Source of the DNA: Anaerolineae bacterium
GTDB taxonomy: Bacteria; Chloroflexota; Anaerolineae; Aggregatilineales; Phototrophicaceae
Reading direction: 5' to 3'
Assembly (NCBI GenBank): GCA_022822545.1
Contig: JAJEBE010000032.1
Coordinates: 62,001 to 126,000 of the forward strand
DNA length: 64,000 nucleotides
The notes under the pieces were generated by a model, which saw only the letters and a list, made by a program, of their open reading frames with translations, ran no database searches and was not told where the DNA came from. Positions 28,519 to 36,228 of this stretch are shown in pieces. The stretch's first letter is position 1; every line of letters starts with the position of its first letter. Position numbers and translations under genes: made by a program.

Positions 28519-30240
28519 ATGGAAGCCACGGGATTCTCCGTCCTCACTGCGATCATCTTCATCCCGATCATTGCGGGCGTCGTCATCCTCTTCCTGGATC
28601 GCAAGAATCGTGATCTGGTCCGTGGCGTCGGCGTCACGGCGGCGGCGGCGGTCCTGGCGCTTTCACTCGCTGTCTATTTCGGTTATGACAACTTCGTCAA
28701 ATCTGACGGGGGCTTGATCGAAAACCAGCGTGCGCTGCTCGAATCCGGCGCCGAGCTAAGCGGCGCGCAGATGTTCGCTGACGCGCTGGCTTTTGAGCAG
28801 CGGATCGTTTGGGTTGAGTCGCTCGGCATCGCCTATCATGTCGGCGTTGACGGCGTCTCCGCGCCAATGGTGCTACTCACCGGCATGGTCGCGGTGGCTG
28901 GCGTCTTGATCTCCTGGAAAATCCAGGACCGCCTGCGCGAGTTCATGGCCTTCTTCATGTTTTTGGTTGCCGGTGTCTACGGTGTTTTCATCGCCGTCGA
29001 TCTCTTTATGTTGTTCTTTTTCTACGAGCTGGCGATCTTCCCGATGTACTTGCTCATCGCCGGTTGGGGTTGGGTCAAGCTGCGCGAATACGCCGCTATG
29101 AAGTTGACACTGTATATACTGGTCGGGTCGGTTTTCGCGCTGGTCGCCGCCGTGGCGATGTACTTCGCCGCCGGCGCCTACTTCGCCGGTAGCGGCGCTG
29201 ATGTTTTCAGCGCTGCAGTCGAAAGCGGCCTGTTGCCGGCTGATAGCGGCCCCTACAGTTGGAGCATCGTGCAATTGACGTTGGCAGCCGAGAACGGCGC
29301 TTTCGCCATCGAAATACTCGGCATCGACGGCTTGAACTTCGAGCGCTTCTGGTTCCCCTTCATGTTCATGGGCTTCGGCGTCCTTGCTGGCGTCTTCCCT
29401 TTCCACAACTGGTCCCCCGATGGTCACGTCGCGGCGCCCACCGCCGTCTCGATGATTCACGCCGGTGTCTTGATGAAAGTTGGCGCCTTCGCCGCTTTGC
29501 GTTCCGGGGTCCAGCTTCTGCCCGATGGCGCTGATACACATCTGCCCTGGATCGTTTTCCTGACGCTGATCAACGTGGTCTACGGCGCGCTGATCGCCTT
29601 CCGCCAGCGCGACTTTAAATATGTCATCGGCTTTTCCTCAGTCAGCCACATGGGTCTGGTCAGCATGGGGTGGGCGACGATGAACCTGACCGGCATGACC
29701 GGCGCCGGCATCCAGATGTTCAGCCACGGCGCGATGACGGCACTCTTCTTCGGCGTCGTCGGCATGGTCTATGACCGCTCGCACACGCGCGATATCCCGA
29801 GCCTGGGCGGTTTCATCAAGGTGATGCCCTGGGTCGGCGTCGCCTTTGTCATCGGTGGTTTGACCAGCATGGGAATGCCCGGCTTGAGCGGCTTCATCGC
29901 CGAGTTCCCCATTTTCCAAGGCATGTGGGCCGCCTCCGAGCAGATCACCCTTCAACTCGGCGCCTTTCAGTTGAGCAATTATTACAGCGCGCTCGTAATC
30001 ATCGCGGCGCTTGGCATCGTCATCACCGCCGCCTACGTGCTGCGTGTGGCGGGGCAGGTCTTCTTCGGCGAATTTGACGCCGAGCGCTTCCACGATGTCG
30101 GCAATATCGAAATGACCGACCGCATCGTCTTGATAATCTTGGGCTCGCCTCTGATAATCCTGGGCTTGTACCCGCCGATTATGGCGCCGATGATTGAATC
30201 CGGTATCCGACCCCTTATCGCTCTGCTGGGAGGTGGCTAG
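28519..30240 (+). CDS. nuoM: NADH-quinone oxidoreductase subunit M paralogue (copy 2)
   Basis: LFFFYELAIFPMYLLIAGWGW, GFGVLAGVFPFHNWSPDGHVAAPTAVSMIHAGVLMKVGAFA; TM7 Lys replaced. Confidence 0.94.
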   Translation: MEATGFSVLTAIIFIPIIAGVVILFLDRKNRDLVRGVGVTAAAAVLALSLAVYFGYDNFVKSDGGLIENQRALLESGAELSGAQMFADALAFEQRIVWVESLGIAYHVGVDGVSAPMVLLTGMVAVAGVLISWKIQDRLREFMAFFMFLVAGVYGVFIAVDLFMLFFFYELAIFPMYLLIAGWGWVKLREYAAMKLTLYILVGSVFALVAAVAMYFAAGAYFAGSGADVFSAAVESGLLPADSGPYSWSIVQLTLAAENGAFAIEILGIDGLNFERFWFPFMFMGFGVLAGVFPFHNWSPDGHVAAPTAVSMIHAGVLMKVGAFAALRSGVQLLPDGADTHLPWIVFLTLINVVYGALIAFRQRDFKYVIGFSSVSHMGLVSMGWATMNLTGMTGAGIQMFSHGAMTALFFGVVGMVYDRSHTRDIPSLGGFIKVMPWVGVAFVIGGLTSMGMPGLSGFIAEFPIFQGMWAASEQITLQLGAFQLSNYYSALVIIAALGIVITAAYVLRVAGQVFFGEFDAERFHDVGNIEMTDRIVLIILGSPLIILGLYPPIMAPMIESGIRPLIALLGGG

Positions 30241-31737
30241 ATGGAATTTGATCTCTGGGCGCAGTTGCCATCCGTCTTGCCGGAGGTCGGCCTGACCGCG
30301 TTGGCCATCGTCGTGCTTTTCGCTGATATCTATGGATCGCCATCGGCGCGGCGCAATGTCGTGTTTATCTCTGCGGTGGGTATGGCGCTGCTCGCGCTGA
30401 TACCTTTGATCTGGCTGCCCGACCCCAGCCTGTTTGAAAATGGAACGTTGCTCTGGGGCGGCATGGTCAATTACGACCCGCTATCACAGATCTTCAAGGT
30501 GATGCTCTTGCTTGCCGGGGCGGTTACCTGCTTGATGGCAACCGGCGACAAAGGCGTCGGCGACAAAGGCGAGTTCTATCTCATCGTCATCATCGCCACG
30601 CTCGGGGGCGTTATGATGTCCAGCGCCAGCGACTTGATCCTGGTCTTCGTCGCACTGGAGACGCTCTCGATTCCGCTTTATATGCTGGCGAGCTTCCGCC
30701 GCGGAGACAAGCGCTCGGCGGAAAGCGGCATGAAATACTTCCTTTATGGCGCCTTTGCCTCGGCGATCATGCTTTTCGGCTTCAGCTTGCTTTATGGCTT
30801 CACTGGCACGACCAGTCTCAGTGGCATCGCCGATGCCATGAGCGCCGGCCTTGGCGACAATGTGGTCGCTGTCATGACCGCGCTGGTGATGGTCGTAGTC
30901 GGCTTCGGCTTCAAAATCAGCGCCGTGCCCTTCCATTTCTGGACGCCCGATGTCTATGAGGGCGCGCCAACTCCCGTGACCGCCTTCGTCAGCGTATCCA
31001 GCAAGGCGGCCAGCTTCGCGCTGCTTTTGCGATTTCTTACCGCCACCTTCCCGGCTGAACTGGTAATCGGCGGGGTGGTCATTCAGGATTTCTGGGTAAA
31101 TCTTCTCATCGTGATTTCGATAGTCAGCATGACCTTGGGCAACGTGGTCGCCCTGCGCCAGAGCAATATCAAGCGCCTGTTGGCTTATTCGTCTATCGCG
31201 CAAGCCGGGTACACACTCATCGGCGTAGTCGCCCTGCAGGGAGCGAACGACAGCCTGGCAGTCGCTTCAGTGTCGTTCTACATGTTTATGTACATCTTCA
31301 CGAACTTGCTCGTCTTCGGCGGCGTTATTTTGTTCATTGCGGCGACTGACACGGAAGAGATCAGCGACCTCGCCGGTTTGAATCGTCGCAGCCCCTGGCT
31401 GGCGCTGTTCATTACGATCGGTTTGCTCTCCTTGGGCGGGATTCCACCGGCGGCCGGCTTCTTCGGCAAGTTCTTCCTTTTCCAGGCGGCGGTAAACGCT
31501 AACCTTGTTGGCCTGGCGCTGATCGCGGTCACCAACGCCATCATCGCGCTCTATTATTACTTGGTGGTCATCAAGGTTATGTACGTTGATTCAGGCCCGG
31601 ACGACGATGTGTCAATTGCCATTCCGCGGGCTTATGCCTGGTCGTTGGGCATCACTGCGCTAGTCGTCATCTTGCTCGGGACTATTGCGGTCACGCCGGT
31701 TTATGATTGGGCAGCAATGGGGGCGCGCGGCTTATAG
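30241..31737 (+). CDS. nuoN: NADH-quinone oxidoreductase subunit N
   Basis: VFVALETLSIPLYMLASFRRGDKRSAESGMKYFLYGAFASA, GFKISAVPFHFWTPDVYEGAPTPVTAF. Confidence 0.97.
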   Translation: MEFDLWAQLPSVLPEVGLTALAIVVLFADIYGSPSARRNVVFISAVGMALLALIPLIWLPDPSLFENGTLLWGGMVNYDPLSQIFKVMLLLAGAVTCLMATGDKGVGDKGEFYLIVIIATLGGVMMSSASDLILVFVALETLSIPLYMLASFRRGDKRSAESGMKYFLYGAFASAIMLFGFSLLYGFTGTTSLSGIADAMSAGLGDNVVAVMTALVMVVVGFGFKISAVPFHFWTPDVYEGAPTPVTAFVSVSSKAASFALLLRFLTATFPAELVIGGVVIQDFWVNLLIVISIVSMTLGNVVALRQSNIKRLLAYSSIAQAGYTLIGVVALQGANDSLAVASVSFYMFMYIFTNLLVFGGVILFIAATDTEEISDLAGLNRRSPWLALFITIGLLSLGGIPPAAGFFGKFFLFQAAVNANLVGLALIAVTNAIIALYYYLVVIKVMYVDSGPDDDVSIAIPRAYAWSLGITALVVILLGTIAVTPVYDWAAMGARGL

Positions 31738-31827
31738 TCGCGGTAGCCATACATTTTTGATTGTGATAAAATTCTCGAAGTCTGTCCGCATGGCGGATGG
31801 GACGGCCGATGACAAGATATGCAGGTC

Positions 31828-32097
31828 ATGGCGAACAATAACAATCCCCTGTCTACATATGGTTTGGTAGCCGGGGTGGTTGGGCAAGTAGGCTGTATCG
31901 TCCTGCTTGTTATTTTGGGAACACTGTTGCTTGGCCTGGCTTTGGATGAAGCCTTTGGGACGCGTCCAACTTTCATCTTCGTGATGTTGCTGGCGAGTGT
32001 CCCGCTGAATCTCGCGGCGCTATTCTTTTATACGCGTCACAAAGCCAGGCAGTTACAAGGCGCCACAAAACAGAAGGAGGAAGATATAAGTGAATAG
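31828..32097 (+). CDS. AtpZ/AtpI-like small membrane protein
   Basis: Two TM segments, directly upstream of atpB with overlapping stop/start. Confidence 0.65.
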   Translation: MANNNNPLSTYGLVAGVVGQVGCIVLLVILGTLLLGLALDEAFGTRPTFIFVMLLASVPLNLAALFFYTRHKARQLQGATKQKEEDISE

Positions 32098-33514
32098 TTT
32101 CTGGAACGGGAAACGCCGTTTCGTCGCTTTGCTGATGTTCCTGGCTGGTGTGTTTGTAGCGCTGCGGGTCCCGCCTGCGATTCCGTTCATCCAATTGCCG
32201 GGCGAGAACTTCCCTGAGGGCTACAACTTCCCAATCACCGATATCCGCTTGACGAATACCATGGTCGGCGCGGTCATCGTATGGGTTCTTTTGCTTCTCT
32301 TCGTGGTTTACGTCTCGCGGCGCAGACCCAAAGATGGCAATGAAGTCCCGCCCGGTGGCTTCTACAACATGTTTGAGATGCTCTTTGAAGGGCTGATGGG
32401 CTTTGTCGGCGGCATCGCTGGCGGACGCCACTTCCGCCTCATCTTCAATATGTTCATGACCATCTTCCTGGTCGTTTTGCTAGCCAACTGGATGGAGCTT
32501 GTCCCCGGCGTCGATACCATCGGCTTTATCCATCCGCACGTCAAGGAAAAGTACGATCCTGTAGCGGACGAATACAAGGCAGTTACTACTGATGGTTTCG
32601 AGATCTATCAGGGTTTCCTCGGCTTCTCCTACGTCAACGCGCAATGTGACTGGATCAGCCCGGCGGATGAAGCGACTGCGGATGAAATGGCCTTGGCCAA
32701 CGCTGAGGTTGCCGCCATGGCTGCGCGGCAAACTCTGATAGAGGACGAAGCCTACGAGCGTTACAAAGCGGAACACGGTGGTCATGACGATGTAGAACAT
32801 GCGGAGGACGACCATGCCGGCGAGGCTGGCGATGACCATGGCGACCGCGCGGAAGATGCGGGCGATACCGGCGCGGTGGCCGTCGCCAGGCAAGAAGCGC
32901 TGGATGCGCGCACAGCCGAAAAGCAAGCGCGCCGCGATCGCGGCTGCTACACCGGCGTCGCTGTCTCCTCCTGGGAAGACGGCTATGAACCCGCCGATAA
33001 AGAGAAGAAGAAAGAACCGATTCCACTGCATCCCGATCCCGCGAGCGAAGAAGCGAAGCGGGTGCCCTGGGTTGTTCTGCCCTTCGTGCGCGTGCCATCA
33101 ACTGATTTGAACATGACGCTGACGCTGGCGCTGATCTCCTTCGTGATGATTCAGTACATCGGCTTCAAGGCGTTGGGCATTGGCTATCTGACCAAGTTCT
33201 TCAACTTTGGAACGCTATTCAAATCGCCGCTCGGCGGTATTGATGTGGCGGTCGGCTTGCTTGAGTTGATCGGAGACTTCGCCAAGATTCTCTCGTTCAG
33301 CTTCCGTCTTCTGGGCAATATCTTCGCGGGATCAATCCTGCTCTTCGTGATGAGCTTCCTGATTCCAATCCTGCCCTGGCCTTTCTTCATCCTCGAGTTT
33401 TTCGTTGGTGTCATACAGGCGCTGGTCTTCGCCCTGTTGACCGCGATCTTCATGAACCTGGCGACGGTCAGCCATCATCACGATGATGACCATGACCATG
33501 CCGAAGCACATTAG
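32090..33514 (+). CDS. atpB: F0F1 ATP synthase subunit a with a ~180-aa hydrophilic insertion and His/Asp-rich C-terminus
   Basis: ANWMELVPGVDTIG, VRVPSTDLNMTLTLALISF, SFRLLGNIFAGSILL; 474 aa. GTG start. Confidence 0.95.
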   Translation: MNSFWNGKRRFVALLMFLAGVFVALRVPPAIPFIQLPGENFPEGYNFPITDIRLTNTMVGAVIVWVLLLLFVVYVSRRRPKDGNEVPPGGFYNMFEMLFEGLMGFVGGIAGGRHFRLIFNMFMTIFLVVLLANWMELVPGVDTIGFIHPHVKEKYDPVADEYKAVTTDGFEIYQGFLGFSYVNAQCDWISPADEATADEMALANAEVAAMAARQTLIEDEAYERYKAEHGGHDDVEHAEDDHAGEAGDDHGDRAEDAGDTGAVAVARQEALDARTAEKQARRDRGCYTGVAVSSWEDGYEPADKEKKKEPIPLHPDPASEEAKRVPWVVLPFVRVPSTDLNMTLTLALISFVMIQYIGFKALGIGYLTKFFNFGTLFKSPLGGIDVAVGLLELIGDFAKILSFSFRLLGNIFAGSILLFVMSFLIPILPWPFFILEFFVGVIQALVFALLTAIFMNLATVSHHHDDDHDHAEAH

Positions 33515-33554
33515 CAGATTGACATCCCTTAGAGCACAACCGGAGGAAATCTAA

Positions 33555-33797
33555 ATGGATCCACAATCAACGATTATCATGGGCAAAGCGATCGGCGCGG
33601 GCTTGGCGATGATTGGCGCGGCCGGTGGTGGTATCGGCATCGGCCTCGCCGTTGGCGGCGCGGTTATGGCGATGGGACGGAACCCCGATCACACCGCCAC
33701 GATTCAAACGAACATGATTCTGGGCGTCGCCTTCGCGGAAGCGGTCGCCATCTACGCGCTCGTTGTTTCGCTGATTATCCTCTTCGTACTCAGCTAA
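33555..33797 (+). CDS. atpE: F0F1 ATP synthase subunit c
   Basis: 80 aa; GAAGGGIGIGLAVGGAV...GRNP...GVAFAEAVAIYALVV. Confidence 0.97.
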   Translation: MDPQSTIIMGKAIGAGLAMIGAAGGGIGIGLAVGGAVMAMGRNPDHTATIQTNMILGVAFAEAVAIYALVVSLIILFVLS

Positions 33798-33826
33798 CTG
33801 GCGCCGAAGACGAAAAGGAGGACATT

Positions 33827-34543
33827 ATGGGTGGTGATGTATTAGCAAACTTGGGCATAAACCCCGGTCTGTTGTTGATCTGGGCAATCGCGTTCGTCGT
33901 GCTCTACACAGTAATGACGCGCTTCATCTATGATCCGCTGACCAATGTTTTGAATCAGCGGCGCAACCGTATCGCCAAAGGCCTGGAAGATGCGGCGGCG
34001 GCGGCGCGGGCCCGCGAAAACGCCGAGGCTGAGGCGGACAAGATCCTGGCGCAAGCGCGCAGCGAAGCGCAGAAGGTTATCGACGAAGCGCGCGGACGTG
34101 GTGAAGAGGTCGCCTCGTCCATTGAGCAAGACGCGCGTCAAGAAGCCGCCAGAATCCAGTATGACGCGCAGAATGAGGCAGTCGCGATTCGCAACCAGGA
34201 ATTGGGCAACTTGCGCGAGCAAGTGCTGAATATCTCGGTAGCGGTTGCCAGCCGCATCCTCGATGAGAGCATCAGCAAAACCAAGCAGAAATCGCTGGTC
34301 AACAGCTTCATCGCCGATCTGCCGGAAGGCGCAAAAGGCCTGGGCGGCAGCGTCGAGATCCTCAGCGCCATGCCATTGACCGCGGCGGAACAGAAGCAAG
34401 TCCAGGCGGAAGTGGGCGCCGACGAAGCCGAATTCTCGGTGGACCCCTCCATTCTGGGCGGACTCATCGTTCGTTGGTCCGGCGGCATGGTGGACGGCAG
34501 CGTCCGCTCGCAGTTAAATCAACTTGCGCGCAGCTTGAGCTAA
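33827..34543 (+). CDS. atpF: F0F1 ATP synthase subunit b with delta-like C-terminal segment
   Basis: N-terminal TM plus coiled coil; C-terminal VEILSAMPLTAAEQKQVQAEVGADEAEFSVDPSILGGLIVRWSGGMVDGSVRSQLNQLARSLS resembles subunit delta C-terminus. Confidence 0.92.
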   Translation: MGGDVLANLGINPGLLLIWAIAFVVLYTVMTRFIYDPLTNVLNQRRNRIAKGLEDAAAAARARENAEAEADKILAQARSEAQKVIDEARGRGEEVASSIEQDARQEAARIQYDAQNEAVAIRNQELGNLREQVLNISVAVASRILDESISKTKQKSLVNSFIADLPEGAKGLGGSVEILSAMPLTAAEQKQVQAEVGADEAEFSVDPSILGGLIVRWSGGMVDGSVRSQLNQLARSLS

Positions 34544-34573
34544 GCTCAAACCTCGCATCATCGATATTTCTCA

Positions 34574-34612
34574 AGCGCGTCGGCTCGTATCCGGCGCGTT
34601 TGTATTTGTCAT
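34574..34612 (+). terminator. Intrinsic terminator after atpF
   Basis: AGCGCGTCGG CTCGTAT CCGGCGCGTT (10 bp, two G.U) then TGTATTTGT. Confidence 0.7.
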
Positions 34613-34674
34613 CGCCGGGCAAAGGTGCTTGAATTAGACTGTGAACATTCGACAGAGAGGAATGCCAGTTCGTC

Positions 34675-36228
34675 ATGGTGGCCACGCTGGGACAATTGCT
34701 TTCCGCCATTCCTGCTGATCAAATACTTACGATGACCGGCGACCTTGCCACCGAGATCCCCGCCGAGGTAGTCGAATCAAGCGGGGATGTTCGTCCCGGT
34801 GGCCTATTTGTAGCTCGCGCCGGACAATCTGCCGACGGCCACAGCTTCATCTCAGATGCCATAGCTGCCGCCGCCGCCGCGATTGTCGGTGAAATCGAAC
34901 AGCCTGACTTGCCCATCCCCTATGTTCGCGTCAAGAGTGCACAGCAAGTTCTGGGTCCGCTGTCCGCTGCTTGGCACAGTTTCCCCTCACGCAAGCTTGT
35001 CATCATCGGTGTCACCGGCACGGACGGCAAGACAACGACCTGCCATTTGCTGCACAGCATATTGAAACGAGCGCCGGGCGTCCGCGCCGGCTACATCAGC
35101 ACAATCTCTGCCGATTTCGGTGATGAAACCGCGCCCACCGGTCTGCACGTCACCACGCCGGGCGCGCCGCGCGTCCAGGCTTACCTCGCCAAAATGGTGG
35201 AGGCCGGCCTCACGCACTGCATTTTGGAAATGACCAGCCACGGCCTGGCGCAAAGCCGGCTCAATGGCGTCGATATTGATATCGCTGTATTAACGAATGT
35301 CATGCACGAGCATCTCGATTATCACGGCAGTTGGGAGAATTACCGCAACGCCAAGGCGATCATGTTTCAAATGCTGGGTCAAACTCGCCGCAAGCCAAAT
35401 CTGCCGAAGACGGCAGTCATCAACGCCGATGATCCTTCCGCCGAGTTCTTCTGCGCGATTCCCGCTGACCGTACCTTGTTGTACAGCATCAAAAGCGATT
35501 CGGATTTCCGCGCCACCGCGATCGTTCATCGCGCGGCCAGGACGTCCTTCAATGTTGCTGATCAGCGGATCGCCATGAGCTTGATGGGAGACTTCAACAT
35601 CTCCAACACTCTGGCGGCGGTCAGCGCGGCGCAGGCCCTCGGTGTGGATTGGGAGGTCATCAAGCGGGGTATAGCCGCGGCGGAGCTGATTCCGGGACGA
35701 ATGGAAGTTATCGACGAAGGGCAAGAATTCATCGCCATGGTTGATTTCGCGCATACCCCCAATGCGCTCAAGCGGGCGCTGGAAGCGGGACGAAGCATGT
35801 TGAAGCCCGGCAAGCGCTTGATCGCCGTCTTCGGCAGCGCTGGCCTGCGCGATGTCGAAAAGCGTCGGCTTATGGCGGAGACAGCGGCGCGGCTTGCAGA
35901 CATCATTGTGCTCACAGCGGAAGATCCGCGGACCGAATCGCTGGACGATATCCTTGATATGATGGCAGTTGGCTGCCTGGCGCAGGGTGGCGTCGAAGGA
36001 GAGACTTTCTTCCGCGTGCCCGACCGCGGCGACGCGATATTCCGCGCCTGCCAATTAGCGGAGCCGGGTGATCTGGTGATGGCTTGCGGCAAGGGCCACG
36101 AGCAAAGCATGTGCTTCGGCAAGACTGAACATCCCTGGGATGACCGCGAGGCGATGCGGGCGGCCTTGCGTGGCGCGCCCCTTTCCACTCTGCCAACCGC
36201 TGAGAGAGAATCGTATGCGCCGGATTGA
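34675..36228 (+). CDS. murE: Mur ligase (UDP-N-acetylmuramyl tripeptide synthetase-like)
   Basis: GVTGTDGKTTTCHLL, LEMTSHGLAQSR, AHTPNALKRAL, TAEDPRTESLDDI, GKGHEQSMCFG. Confidence 0.88.
   Translation: MVATLGQLLSAIPADQILTMTGDLATEIPAEVVESSGDVRPGGLFVARAGQSADGHSFISDAIAAAAAAIVGEIEQPDLPIPYVRVKSAQQVLGPLSAAWHSFPSRKLVIIGVTGTDGKTTTCHLLHSILKRAPGVRAGYISTISADFGDETAPTGLHVTTPGAPRVQAYLAKMVEAGLTHCILEMTSHGLAQSRLNGVDIDIAVLTNVMHEHLDYHGSWENYRNAKAIMFQMLGQTRRKPNLPKTAVINADDPSAEFFCAIPADRTLLYSIKSDSDFRATAIVHRAARTSFNVADQRIAMSLMGDFNISNTLAAVSAAQALGVDWEVIKRGIAAAELIPGRMEVIDEGQEFIAMVDFAHTPNALKRALEAGRSMLKPGKRLIAVFGSAGLRDVEKRRLMAETAARLADIIVLTAEDPRTESLDDILDMMAVGCLAQGGVEGETFFRVPDRGDAIFRACQLAEPGDLVMACGKGHEQSMCFGKTEHPWDDREAMRAALRGAPLSTLPTAERESYAPD

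Noticed and set aside
24540-31737. Many antisense ORFs inside nuo genes (for example 27531..28103, 28873..29541, 30484..31203)
   Set aside because: Mirror frames of high-GC membrane-protein genes, with no support as coding.
33555-33797. Na+-specific c-ring
   Set aside because: Helix 1 lacks the Gln and helix 2 reads FAEAVAIY without the Ser/Thr of the Na+ motif; H+ type more likely.
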